Below are positions 18,389 to 26,646 of a stretch of 64,000 bases of DNA, one piece after another. Under the pieces are notes generated by a model. It was not told the origin of the DNA and did not search any database. It was given only the letters and a program-made list of their open reading frames with translations. Position 1 is the first letter of the stretch. Every line of letters starts with the position of its first letter. Position numbers and translations under genes: made by a program. Source of the stretch: Bacillota bacterium (lineage in GTDB: Bacteria > Bacillota > Clostridia > Lachnospirales > Lachnospiraceae); contig JAEZWQ010000025.1 of the NCBI GenBank assembly GCA_023420085.1, forward strand, positions 142,934 to 206,933. Direction: 5' to 3'.

Positions 18389-19777
18389 ATGGAAAAATTT
18401 GATTTTAGTAAAAAACAAAAGATATTTTTTTCAGGCATTGGAGGAATAAGTATGAGTGGACTTGCTACTTTAATGCTTGAAGAAGGGTTTGAAGTATATG
18501 GTTCAGATTCAGCAAGATCCGACCTTACTGTAGATTTAGAAAAAAAAGGTGCAGTCATATATTATGGACAAGATAAAGACAATATAAAGAGCAATATTGA
18601 TTTGGTAGTACATTCGGCTGCAATAAAGAGAGATAACCCTGAGTTAATTACAGCAGAAATAATGCAAAAACCAATACTTACTAGAGCAGAATTTTTAGGA
18701 TCTATCATGAATAATTATAAGTATTCAATTGGTATTTCTGGTACACATGGAAAGACTACTACTACATCTATGATAAGCGATATATTTCTTAATGCAGGCA
18801 TTGATCCAACCATTAGTGTTGGTGGTATAATGCCTAGTATTAATAGTAATTTTAGAATTGGTAGTAAAGATTGTTTTATAACAGAGGCTTGTGAATACAC
18901 AAATAGCTTTTTATCTTTTTATCCAGATTGTGCAGTAATTTTGAATTGTGAATTAGATCATACAGACTTTTTTAAGGATGAAGAAGATTTTAGAAATTCA
19001 TTTAGACTATATTGTAATAACATAAAAAAAGGTGGTAAGTTAGTTATAAATAGTTCTATTAAGGATATTCAATATTTTGCTACAGAAGATGCTGAGTTAA
19101 TAACATTTGGAATAGAAGATCAATCAAAATATGTTGCAAAAAATATAACTATCATAGATGATAAGTTAATAAAATTTGATCTCTACATAGATAATAATTT
19201 TATAAGCAATATAATACTTAATACTATAGGGAAATATAATGTAAGTAATGCATTGGCAGCTATAGCGGTTGGATATGAATATGGAATAGATATAAGTATT
19301 ATTAAAACTACCTTGGAAAATTTTGAATGTACGAAAAGACGATTTGAGGTAATGGGTAGTATAGGTGGGGTTAAGATTATCAGTGAATTTGCTCACCATC
19401 CGACGGCAATTAAGTTTGCTATAGAAACTGCAAGGCATTTAAATCCTAAAAAATTATGGGTTATATTTCAACCGCATGCATATAGTAGGACTAAAGAATT
19501 TTTATATGAATTTGCAAATGTACTATCATTTGCAGATGCAGTGATTTTGACACCTATTTATGCTGCTAGAGAAATAAACACCTACAATATTTATTCAAAA
19601 GATATATATGATATTTTAATAAAACTTGGAGTAGAATCATATAATGTTGATAGTTTCTCTGAGGCAGAAGATTTAATACTTACTAAGGCCGAAAGTGGTG
19701 ATATTGCAATGGCAATGGGCGGTGGAGATATTGATAAATTAGCCAAAGACCTTATGGGAATAAGCTATGAAAAGTAG
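18389..19777 (+). CDS. murC: UDP-N-acetylmuramate--L-alanine ligase
   Basis: 462 residues. MurC adds the first amino acid of the peptidoglycan stem peptide. The N-terminal Rossmann segment is FSGIGGISMSGLA. The ATP loop is GTHGKTTTT (G118-K122-T123), followed by ECDH-type residues in NCELDHTDFF. The C-terminal domain has FQPHAYSRT and the closing MAMGGGDI. The ribosome binding site is weak (GGGA just before the ATG). No other mur genes are adjacent; it sits between glyS and replication genes. Confidence 0.95.
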   Translation: MEKFDFSKKQKIFFSGIGGISMSGLATLMLEEGFEVYGSDSARSDLTVDLEKKGAVIYYGQDKDNIKSNIDLVVHSAAIKRDNPELITAEIMQKPILTRAEFLGSIMNNYKYSIGISGTHGKTTTTSMISDIFLNAGIDPTISVGGIMPSINSNFRIGSKDCFITEACEYTNSFLSFYPDCAVILNCELDHTDFFKDEEDFRNSFRLYCNNIKKGGKLVINSSIKDIQYFATEDAELITFGIEDQSKYVAKNITIIDDKLIKFDLYIDNNFISNIILNTIGKYNVSNALAAIAVGYEYGIDISIIKTTLENFECTKRRFEVMGSIGGVKIISEFAHHPTAIKFAIETARHLNPKKLWVIFQPHAYSRTKEFLYEFANVLSFADAVILTPIYAAREINTYNIYSKDIYDILIKLGVESYNVDSFSEAEDLILTKAESGDIAMAMGGGDIDKLAKDLMGISYEK

Positions 19778-19779
19778 AA

Positions 19780-19835
19780 TGTGGATAAAATGTTATTAAT
19801 CTTGTGAATAGAATAAAATTTAATTATGTTATAAT
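19780..19835 (+). promoter_or_regulatory. Two DnaA-box-like sites and an extended -10 before the dnaD/dnaI-like pair
   Basis: TGTGGATAA at 19780-19788 is a perfect reverse DnaA box (TTATCCACA). TGTGAATAG at 19803-19811 has one mismatch. An extended -10 element, TGTTATAAT, ends at 19835, about 30 bases before the ATG. No good -35 is spaced correctly. The arrangement would allow DnaA to act on the operon promoter, which is inference. The same 9-mer also occurs by chance in coding regions of ispG and ruvB. Confidence 0.5.
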
Positions 19836-19866
19836 GAACTAAGAAGAAATCAATAGGGAGTTTATT

Positions 19867-21030
19867 ATGCTTAACACACAATTAAAGACTGGTTTCGTCT
19901 TATTTAGAGAGAAAAAAAGCCAGTATACACAAGTAAATAATTTATTTATAGATAATTTTTTAGAAAAAGCAGATGGTGAATTTGTTAAAGTGTATCTCCT
20001 TTTAATCAGAATAAATGGAGAAAGTGAACAAAAAATTAGTATAGATGAAATAGCAAATAAACTTGAAATTAGTGTAAAGAAGGTTATAAGAGCATTTGAA
20101 TATTGGCAAAAAGAAGGCCTTATAAATGTAATATATTCAGCTTCGGGAGAACCTATTAAACTAGAAGTTGTAGAAGATATAGAAAATGCTATAGAAAATA
20201 GGAATAGTGTAAATACGAAGCCAACTGATGAATATAATATGATTAGAAAAGATGAGATATATTCAGAAAATATTGACTATAAGAGATATACCTTTATTAA
20301 TGATGAGCAAGAAAAAGAACATATTTCTAAAATACCAAGATTTGAAGATGTATCATTTAATGTAAATGAATTAAATGAACTAAAAGAAAATAATGAGTTA
20401 GCAGTTTTAGTTCGTCAGTATGAATATTATATTCAAAGAACACTAAGTAATAGAGAGCTAAATTTTTTACTTTACATGTATAAAGTTTTAAAATTTGATG
20501 TTAATCTTATCGAATATTTGATAGAACAGTGCATATCAAAAAATAATAATAATTTGTCATATATGATTAAAATTGCATTAGATTGGGCTAATAGTGAGAT
20601 AAGAACTGTTGAAGAGGCAAAGATAAAGAATTCTATATGGAATGCTGAGTATTTTTCAATAATGAAAAATCTTGGATTGCCAGGAAAGATAACTCCTGAA
20701 CATAAGGAGAAATTTACTGAATGGTTAGATATGTTTAGTATAGATATGGTAATAGAAGCCTGTAAACGCTCAATTAGAAATTTGGGACATGGAAATTTAA
20801 ACTATGTCGATAGGATATTAAATAATTGGAAAAAAGATGGTATAACTGAGATTGACCAGATATATGATAATGATAAGTTGAAAAAAGATAAGGCTAGGGT
20901 ATCTAATAATACAAAAAATATAGATAAAGCTCAAACACAAGCAGGCGTATATAGTTATAAAAAGAGAGAAATTGATTATGGAAAAGAGCTAGGCCGTTTA
21001 ATGTCAAGGAACTGGAATGAAGTTAGATAA
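19867..21030 (+). CDS. DnaD-domain replication protein
   Basis: 387 residues. An N-terminal winged-helix part (about 1-100, with ISIDEIANKLEISVKKVIRA) is followed by a linker and two DnaD/DnaB_2-type helical repeats. The second repeat ends in the YVDRILNNW form of the YxxxIxxxW motif. Such proteins act with DnaA and DnaI to load the replicative helicase in low-GC Gram-positives. The next gene, a DnaI-like ATPase, overlaps its end by 14 bases, which supports a joint role. GGGAG precedes the ATG. Whether it corresponds to B. subtilis DnaD or DnaB cannot be told from sequence alone. Confidence 0.85.
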   Translation: MLNTQLKTGFVLFREKKSQYTQVNNLFIDNFLEKADGEFVKVYLLLIRINGESEQKISIDEIANKLEISVKKVIRAFEYWQKEGLINVIYSASGEPIKLEVVEDIENAIENRNSVNTKPTDEYNMIRKDEIYSENIDYKRYTFINDEQEKEHISKIPRFEDVSFNVNELNELKENNELAVLVRQYEYYIQRTLSNRELNFLLYMYKVLKFDVNLIEYLIEQCISKNNNNLSYMIKIALDWANSEIRTVEEAKIKNSIWNAEYFSIMKNLGLPGKITPEHKEKFTEWLDMFSIDMVIEACKRSIRNLGHGNLNYVDRILNNWKKDGITEIDQIYDNDKLKKDKARVSNNTKNIDKAQTQAGVYSYKKREIDYGKELGRLMSRNWNEVR

Positions 21031-21976
21031 AGTTATTAGTAATAAAATATTAACAGAGTATTCATTGATACAAAATAGGGCTACACGTATATACAATGAT
21101 GAGATAAAAAAAATATATAGAAATTATCCTATACTTGCAAACATAGATAAGGATCTTGTAAAACTATATATAATTAAAGCCAAGAATAAATTAAGAAATG
21201 AAGAAAAAGAAGTTGATAGCCAAATTGATATAGCCATATCAAAAAGGAAAGATTTTATAAATACACATAATATAAAACTTCCCTCAAAATATTGTTGTGA
21301 TATATGCAAAGATACAGGTACAACTGTAGAAGGGAAAAAATGTATATGTTATAACAAAATATTTAAAAAGGTTATGTATGAGAATGATCCATATCGTGAT
21401 CTTTTTAATAAGTATCGTTTTGAAAATTTAGACTATATATTGTATGATAATAGTGTAGATGAAAAAAATAATATTAATATAAGTAATAGAGAAATTGTAC
21501 GTATGATTGAGAAAAGTGCAGAAATTTTAGTTGATGCCTTTACAAATAATAAAGAATATAAATATTCAAACTATTTGTTAATGGGAGAAGTTGGAGTTGG
21601 TAAAACTTATATTGCACTTTCGATTGGTAATTTATTTTTAGATAGATCAATATATGTAAAATTCATTTCATCTAATGAACTTTCATTAAAGCTAGGTTCT
21701 TTTGATGAAGAAAATAGAGAATTTATTGAATTTATAAAGGAAGTCCCGGTTTTAATAATAGATGATTTAGGCGTTGAATTTTTAGGTAAAAAATATATTG
21801 CAGAATTATACGATTTAATTTATTCAAGACAAATTAATAAATTACCAACAATTTTCACAACAAATATGACAATTGATAACCTAGCTAATTACTACACTCA
21901 AAGGTTTATAAGTAAGCTTGAAGTAGATACAAGATTTTTTATGATATATGGAAATGATTTAAGACAAAGTAAATAG
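21017..21976 (+). CDS. DnaC/DnaI-type helicase loader ATPase
   Basis: 319 residues. AAA+ ATPase with Walker A GEVGVGKTY and Walker B VLIIDDLG, plus a sensor-1 TTNM segment. The N-terminal part carries a cysteine cluster (YCCDICKDTG...CIC) that fits the zinc-binding region of DnaI-type loaders. It would place the DnaC-type helicase on DNA at the origin or during restart. It overlaps the DnaD-like gene and follows AAGGA. An IstB transposition helper is unlikely: there is no transposase next to it and its partner is a DnaD protein. Confidence 0.88.
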   Translation: MKLDKVISNKILTEYSLIQNRATRIYNDEIKKIYRNYPILANIDKDLVKLYIIKAKNKLRNEEKEVDSQIDIAISKRKDFINTHNIKLPSKYCCDICKDTGTTVEGKKCICYNKIFKKVMYENDPYRDLFNKYRFENLDYILYDNSVDEKNNINISNREIVRMIEKSAEILVDAFTNNKEYKYSNYLLMGEVGVGKTYIALSIGNLFLDRSIYVKFISSNELSLKLGSFDEENREFIEFIKEVPVLIIDDLGVEFLGKKYIAELYDLIYSRQINKLPTIFTTNMTIDNLANYYTQRFISKLEVDTRFFMIYGNDLRQSK

Positions 21977-22029
21977 TGCTAATATTATGCTGGTTACGCA
22001 TATTATTTATAATATAGTTAAAAAATAAG

Positions 22030-22077
22030 AAAGGAGAATCGTAACAGTAGTAACCATAGCTGATACGATATATAATT
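22030..22077 (+). promoter_or_regulatory. prs leader: distant ribosome binding site and hairpin
   Basis: AAAGGAG (22030-22036) is the only good ribosome binding site before prs, but it ends 41 bases before the ATG. ATCGTA (22038-22043) and TACGAT (22064-22069) form a perfect 6-bp stem. After an A-A mismatch, CAG and CTG add three more pairs. Folding leaves one base before and eight after the stem, an effective spacing of about nine. Upstream GTTACG (21993-21998) could pair instead with CGTAAC (22040-22045) and compete with the hairpin. Confidence 0.5.
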
Positions 22078-23253
22078 ATGATTCATCATGAGATGACTTT
22101 AGATCTTGAACCAGTTGGACCGTTAGGCATTATAGCACATCCATCTAGCCGTGAACTAGCTGAAAAGGTAGACTGGTATCTAAGAAAATGGAGAGATGCC
22201 GTAAATATTGAGAAAAATATGCAACCTTTTTACTCAGGTTATAAAAAAGATACATATTTGCTTGATTTTGCAGTACCAAGATTTGGATCAGGGGAAGCAA
22301 AAGGTGTTCTTAAAGAAACAATAAGAGGTTGTGATTTATATATTGTTGCAGATGTGACAAATTATAGTATTAAGTATTCTATTTGCGGACATGAAAATCA
22401 TTATTCACCTGACGACATTTATCAAGATGTAAAAAGAATTATTGCAGCTTGTAATGGTAAAGCTAGACGTATAAATGTAATTATGCCTTTCTTATATGAA
22501 AGCAGACAACATAGACGTAATACAAGAGAATCTCTAGATTGTGCATTAATGCTACAAGAGTTAGTTTCAATGGGAGTAGATAATATTATAACATTTGATG
22601 CACATGACCCAAGAGTTCAAAATGCTATACCACTTTCAGGCTTTGAAACAGTTAGAACAACATATCAAATGATAAAAAGATTGTTAGATGTTGAACCAGG
22701 ACTACAAATTGATAGCGACCATATGATGGTTATAAGTCCTGATGAAGGTGGAATGGAAAGAGCTGTATACTATGCTAACGTATTAGGCCTTGATTTAGGT
22801 ATGTTCTATAAAAGACGTGACTATACGAAGATTGTTGGAGGGAAAAATCCTATTGTTGCACATGAATTTTTAGGAACTGACGTTGAAGGTAAAGATATGA
22901 TAATCATAGATGACATGATATCATCTGGCGATAGTATGTTAGAGGTAGCGGAAGCACTAAAAAAGCTTAAAGCAAGAAATATCTATGTATTCTCAGCATT
23001 TGGTTTATTTACAAATGGTATGGATAAATTTGATGAAGCATATAAAAATGGAATAATTAAAAAAGTATTTACCACTAATATGATTTATCAATCAAAAAAT
23101 CTATTATCTAAAGAATATTATGTTAGTGTTGATATGAGTAAGTACATCGCATCATTAATAGAGAGCCTTAACCATGATGCATCTATTAGTGAATTATTGG
23201 ACCCATACAACAAGATTATAGATAGAGTTAACGAATATAAAGAACAGAGGTAG
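22078..23253 (+). CDS. prs: Ribose-phosphate pyrophosphokinase (PRPP synthetase), long form
   Basis: 391 residues, about 75 longer than the usual bacterial enzyme. It makes PRPP from ribose-5-phosphate and ATP for nucleotide, histidine and tryptophan synthesis. Visible: flexible loop region SRQHRRNTRES (142-152, where other enzymes have RQDRK), FDAHDP (His176), and the PRPP loop IIIDDMISSGDSM (275-287). The extra length is an N-terminal extension (about residues 1-50) and insertions. The ATG has no nearby ribosome binding site. An upstream in-frame stop at 22057 rules out an earlier ATG start. Long Prs proteins of this kind are known in some Clostridia. Confidence 0.93.
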   Translation: MIHHEMTLDLEPVGPLGIIAHPSSRELAEKVDWYLRKWRDAVNIEKNMQPFYSGYKKDTYLLDFAVPRFGSGEAKGVLKETIRGCDLYIVADVTNYSIKYSICGHENHYSPDDIYQDVKRIIAACNGKARRINVIMPFLYESRQHRRNTRESLDCALMLQELVSMGVDNIITFDAHDPRVQNAIPLSGFETVRTTYQMIKRLLDVEPGLQIDSDHMMVISPDEGGMERAVYYANVLGLDLGMFYKRRDYTKIVGGKNPIVAHEFLGTDVEGKDMIIIDDMISSGDSMLEVAEALKKLKARNIYVFSAFGLFTNGMDKFDEAYKNGIIKKVFTTNMIYQSKNLLSKEYYVSVDMSKYIASLIESLNHDASISELLDPYNKIIDRVNEYKEQR

Positions 23254-23254
23254 T

Positions 23255-24256
23255 ATGAATGTATCAGTAATTGGATGTGGTTCATTTGGTTGTGCGTTAG
23301 CTGATCACTTATTTAGAAATGGATGTAATGTCAAAATTTGGGGAAGAGATAATAAAAATACAAATAATATTATCAAATCTAGATTATTACCTGTATCATT
23401 AGGGAATAAAAGACTTAATAAAGACATACTAATAACAACTGATATGAATGCTGCAATTTCAGATACAGATTTAATACTTATTGTTGTTCCTTCTACTGCT
23501 ATAAGAAGTATTGCAAAAGAAATTAATAAATTATATAAATCACAGATCATTTTATTAGCGACAAAAGGATTAGAAGATAAGACTTATTTGACAATGGATG
23601 AAATTATAAGGCAAGAAATATACAATGTATCCAATATTGCAGTTATTTCTGGACCTACACATGCAGAAGAAGTTATAAGAAATATGCCTACGGGTTGTGT
23701 TATTGCTTCCAAGGATATTGAAGTCGCAATAAAGTTACAATCGGTTTTTATGAGTGAAACTTTTAGGGTTTATACAAGTGATGATATAGTTGGAGTAGAG
23801 CTTGGAGGAGCAATAAAAAATATAATAGCTCTTGCTGCTGGTATATCGGATGGTATAGGCTATGGGGATAATGCAAAAGCAGCACTTATTACAAGAGGAA
23901 TAGTTGAAATTTCTACGCTTGGTAAGGCGCTTGGAGCAAAACCAGAAACCTTTAATGGACTTACAGGGTTGGGAGATCTTATTGTTACATGCCAAAGTAT
24001 TCATTCTAGGAATAGGTTGTGTGGATACTACATAGGAAAAGGATTTTCATTAGAAGACGCTATTAAGAAGGTTGGGATGGTCGTAGAAGGTGTAAATACT
24101 TTAAATGCTGTATATGAATTAGCAAAAATTAAGGGAGTTGATACACCTATTATAGATGCTATTTATAATGTTCTTTATGAACATTTATCAATAAATGATG
24201 TTGCTAAGGTACTTATAAATAGAGAACCAAAGCATGAAGTAATTGAAGGGAGATAG
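23255..24256 (+). CDS. gpsA: Glycerol-3-phosphate dehydrogenase [NAD(P)+]
   Basis: 333 residues, standard length. It reduces dihydroxyacetone phosphate to sn-glycerol-3-phosphate for phospholipid synthesis. The N-terminal dinucleotide fold begins VIGCGSFGCALADHL, where family members usually have GxGxxG. ISGPTHAEE, the GAIKNIIALAAGISDG segment with the catalytic Lys, and TGLGDLIVTC are all present. It starts one base after prs with GAGG overlapping the prs end, so the genes are co-transcribed. Confidence 0.96.
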   Translation: MNVSVIGCGSFGCALADHLFRNGCNVKIWGRDNKNTNNIIKSRLLPVSLGNKRLNKDILITTDMNAAISDTDLILIVVPSTAIRSIAKEINKLYKSQIILLATKGLEDKTYLTMDEIIRQEIYNVSNIAVISGPTHAEEVIRNMPTGCVIASKDIEVAIKLQSVFMSETFRVYTSDDIVGVELGGAIKNIIALAAGISDGIGYGDNAKAALITRGIVEISTLGKALGAKPETFNGLTGLGDLIVTCQSIHSRNRLCGYYIGKGFSLEDAIKKVGMVVEGVNTLNAVYELAKIKGVDTPIIDAIYNVLYEHLSINDVAKVLINREPKHEVIEGR

Positions 24257-24258
24257 TT

Positions 24259-24753
24259 ATGTTATTATCAAATGAAATGGCAAAAAGTTTAAATAAACAG
24301 ATTAATTTTGAGTATGAGTCAGCTTATATTTATAAAGCAATGGCACAATTTTTTGCTCAAAAGGGGTTAAATGGATTTAGAACTTTCTTTTCTAAGCAAG
24401 CTGAGGAAGAAGTTGAACATGCACAAAAACTTATTGATTACGTTAATGAAAGAGGAAATGAAGTAGAACTTACACCATTTGGGCAAGATGCAAAGCTTAA
24501 ATTCTCTTCATTAAGAGAAATTATTGAAGATGCTTTACATCATGAACAAGAGGTTACTAGAAGAATAAATGACTTAATGACACTTGCAAGAGAAGAAAAA
24601 GATTATGCAACAGAGCAATTATTAGGATGGTTTGTTAGTGAGCAAGTAGAAGAGGAAGATACATTTAATTCTATAATCGATACACTTGATTTCGTAAAAG
24701 AAGATCCGATTGCAATTTATATGCTAGATGGAAAATTAGGACAAAGACAATAG
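24259..24753 (+). CDS. ftn: Ferritin (non-haem iron storage)
   Basis: 164 residues with a ferritin four-helix pattern. Ferroxidase residues are seen in NFEYESAYIY (Glu near 17), EEEVEHAQKL (Glu and His near 50), and HHEQEV (Glu near 94). It stores iron as ferric mineral in a 24-mer, limiting oxidative damage. GGGAG precedes the ATG. It ends at a clear terminator. Together with an oxygen-using ribonucleotide reductase it suggests some exposure to oxygen. Confidence 0.93.
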   Translation: MLLSNEMAKSLNKQINFEYESAYIYKAMAQFFAQKGLNGFRTFFSKQAEEEVEHAQKLIDYVNERGNEVELTPFGQDAKLKFSSLREIIEDALHHEQEVTRRINDLMTLAREEKDYATEQLLGWFVSEQVEEEDTFNSIIDTLDFVKEDPIAIYMLDGKLGQRQ

Positions 24754-24767
24754 TATATCTGTTAGAG

Positions 24768-24799
24768 GGTATTAGTAATTCGTTACTAATACCTTTTTT
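24768..24799 (+). terminator. Rho-independent terminator after ferritin
   Basis: GGTATTAGTAA (24768-24778) pairs perfectly with TTACTAATACC (24783-24793) around a TTCG tetraloop, followed by six T. It ends the prs-gpsA-ferritin unit. Confidence 0.93.
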
Positions 24800-25059
24800 G
24801 TTGTAAAAGCTTGTTTAATATTTGTCAAAAAAAAATAAATATTTATTATTAATGTACTAAGATACCAAGTATTGAATTGAAAATTGTTGATAATTTAGAA
24901 AAATAATGTAATAAATAGCTGAGATTTGTCATTTGTAATAAAAAATAAATATAAAATTAGATAATATGCCAAAAAATCAAAACAAGTCTAAATTGTGTAG
25001 TTTTTATGTTTTTTTTATGGTAGTATAGGTATATTCAAGTATTAAGGAAGGGAATACAA
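24800..25059 (+). promoter_or_regulatory. AT-rich region before the symporter with candidate promoter
   Basis: No gene is seen. TTGTCA (24926-24931) and TATAAA (24950-24955) are 18 bases apart, and TGGTAGTAT near 25018-25026 is an alternative extended -10. I see no riboswitch-like conserved block. Confidence 0.35.
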
Positions 25060-26499
25060 ATGAATATTGTAGTAATAGGAGTTGTAATAGTTTATCTTAT
25101 AGCAATGCTAGCAATTGGATACTATTCATCAACAAAAATCAAATCAAATGAAGACTTTATGGTGGCAGGTAGAAATCTTGGACCATTACTTCTTGCGGGA
25201 ACATTAGCTGCAACAGAAATTGGTGGAGGATCTTCACTGGGAGTTGTTGAAAAAGCTTATGGTAAATGGGGACTAGGTGCTTCTTGGTATGTAATAACAA
25301 TGGGGATTGCATTTGTTATATTATCTTTTATTGCACATAAGTTTAGAGCTGCAGAAGTAAAAACAGTACCTGAATATTTTAGAAGAAGATATGGTAAAAG
25401 TGCAGGATTATTTACAGCAATAATAATGCTATTGCCATTGATAGGACTAACTGCTTCACAATTTATTGCATCTGCAACAATAGTTTCAGTTATGTTAAAT
25501 ATTGAGTTTAAACTTGCTGTAACAATTGTGGCTGTAGTAGTTACTGTATATGCAATAATGGGTGGATTATGGGCAGTTGCATTAACCGATTTTGTACAAG
25601 TATTTTTAATTGTTATAGGTATGATATTGGCTGTGCCTTTTGCAATGAATCTAGCAGGTGGATGGAACAACGTTGTAAGTAATGTTCCTGCGGATACATT
25701 TAGTATGATTAAAGGTATAAGTCCATCTACTATAATTGGATTGATTATAATGTATGTTGCTTCATTTACGGTTGGACAAGAAGCAGTTTCACGTTTCTAT
25801 GCTGCTAAAAATGGAAAAGTAGCAATAAAGGGTTCTGCAATATCAGCAGTGATAAATTTTGTTTATGCTTTTGTACCAACAATTCTTGGTATTATTACAC
25901 TTGCATTGATAAATATGGGAAAACTAAATGGAGATGTAATACTAAAAGATGGAGCAAAGTATGCGTTACCTCATGTTGCTATGGTAGCTATGCCTGCAAT
26001 CATAGTTGGATTATTATTTTCAGGTATTATTTCGGCAACAATGTCTTCAGCAGATTCAGACTTACTTGGAGCAGGTTCAATATTTGCAAATGATATTTAT
26101 AAAATATATATAAAACCACATGCAAAAAGTGATGAAGTAATGAAAGTTACTAAGATTACAATGCTTGTTGTAGGTCTTTTTGGATGGATAATTGCCATCA
26201 GTAATATTGCTGATATTATTACCATATTAATGTTCTCATTTACATTGAGAGCAGCGGGAGCGTTTTTCCCATATGTATTTGGTTTATATTGGAAAAAGGC
26301 ATCAATACAAGGAGCAATTGCTTCACTAATTTCTGGAAGTATTGTTGTAATTTTATTTGAACATATAAAGGGATTAAAAAGTTTGGGAATAGAGCCTATA
26401 ATACCAGGATTAATTGTAAGTTTTATAGCATTTATGGTATTTACATATATGTTCCCAAGCGATAGAGAAAACTGTGATTTGATACCAGAAGAAGATTAG
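25060..26499 (+). CDS. Sodium:solute symporter (SSS family)
   Basis: 479 residues with about 13 hydrophobic segments. The SSS hallmarks are visible: MLAIGYYSSTKIKSNEDFMVAGRNLG at the N-terminus (read in two parts, TM1 then the loop), ATEIGGGSSLGVV near residue 50, and SGIISATMSSADSDLL near 325, whose Ser pair matches the sodium site 2 segment. It imports a solute with sodium. The substrate cannot be named; proline, pantothenate and sialic acid transporters all share this fold. It stands alone between two terminators, with an AAGGAAGGG ribosome binding site. Confidence 0.88.
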   Translation: MNIVVIGVVIVYLIAMLAIGYYSSTKIKSNEDFMVAGRNLGPLLLAGTLAATEIGGGSSLGVVEKAYGKWGLGASWYVITMGIAFVILSFIAHKFRAAEVKTVPEYFRRRYGKSAGLFTAIIMLLPLIGLTASQFIASATIVSVMLNIEFKLAVTIVAVVVTVYAIMGGLWAVALTDFVQVFLIVIGMILAVPFAMNLAGGWNNVVSNVPADTFSMIKGISPSTIIGLIIMYVASFTVGQEAVSRFYAAKNGKVAIKGSAISAVINFVYAFVPTILGIITLALINMGKLNGDVILKDGAKYALPHVAMVAMPAIIVGLLFSGIISATMSSADSDLLGAGSIFANDIYKIYIKPHAKSDEVMKVTKITMLVVGLFGWIIAISNIADIITILMFSFTLRAAGAFFPYVFGLYWKKASIQGAIASLISGSIVVILFEHIKGLKSLGIEPIIPGLIVSFIAFMVFTYMFPSDRENCDLIPEED

Positions 26500-26550
26500 A
26501 ATAATATTATTATAGCATTGAAAATTTATAATAATTATTTTTAATAGTAA

Positions 26551-26642
26551 AAGCTGTTGATGATAATAAGATTAAACTGACCCCAAAAGTTGGACCTAAA
26601 AAATCAACTTTTTGGGGTCACCTTATATATCATCAACAGCTT
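26551..26642. terminator. Bidirectional terminator with nested hairpin
   Basis: AAGCTGTTGATGAT (26551-26564) pairs with ATCATCAACAGCTT (26629-26642). T-runs follow on both strands (TTTTTAC on +, TTTTACTA on -). It separates the convergent symporter and flippase genes. A second inverted repeat sits inside the loop. Confidence 0.85.
26578..26620. repeat. Miniature inverted repeat resembling insertion-sequence ends
   Basis: TGACCCCAAAAGTTG (26578-26592) and CAACTTTTTGGGGTCA (26605-26620) are inverted copies differing by one A. They are separated by 12 bases. The sequence resembles, from memory, the ends of IS3/IS150-group elements (TGACCCCAAAA-GTTGGAC). No transposase and no clear target duplication is present. 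It could be a deletion remnant or a miniature element landed in a terminator loop. Confidence 0.5.
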
Positions 26643-26646
26643 TTTA

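Noticed and set aside
19780..19811. Replication origin
   Set aside because: Only two DnaA-like boxes, no dnaA or dnaN nearby and no unwinding element.
21017..21976. IstB-type transposition helper
   Set aside because: No transposase is adjacent and the partner gene is a DnaD-type protein, so a helicase loader fits better.
25257..25670. 137-residue minus-strand frame
   Set aside because: It is a shadow of the symporter's membrane segments with no start signals.
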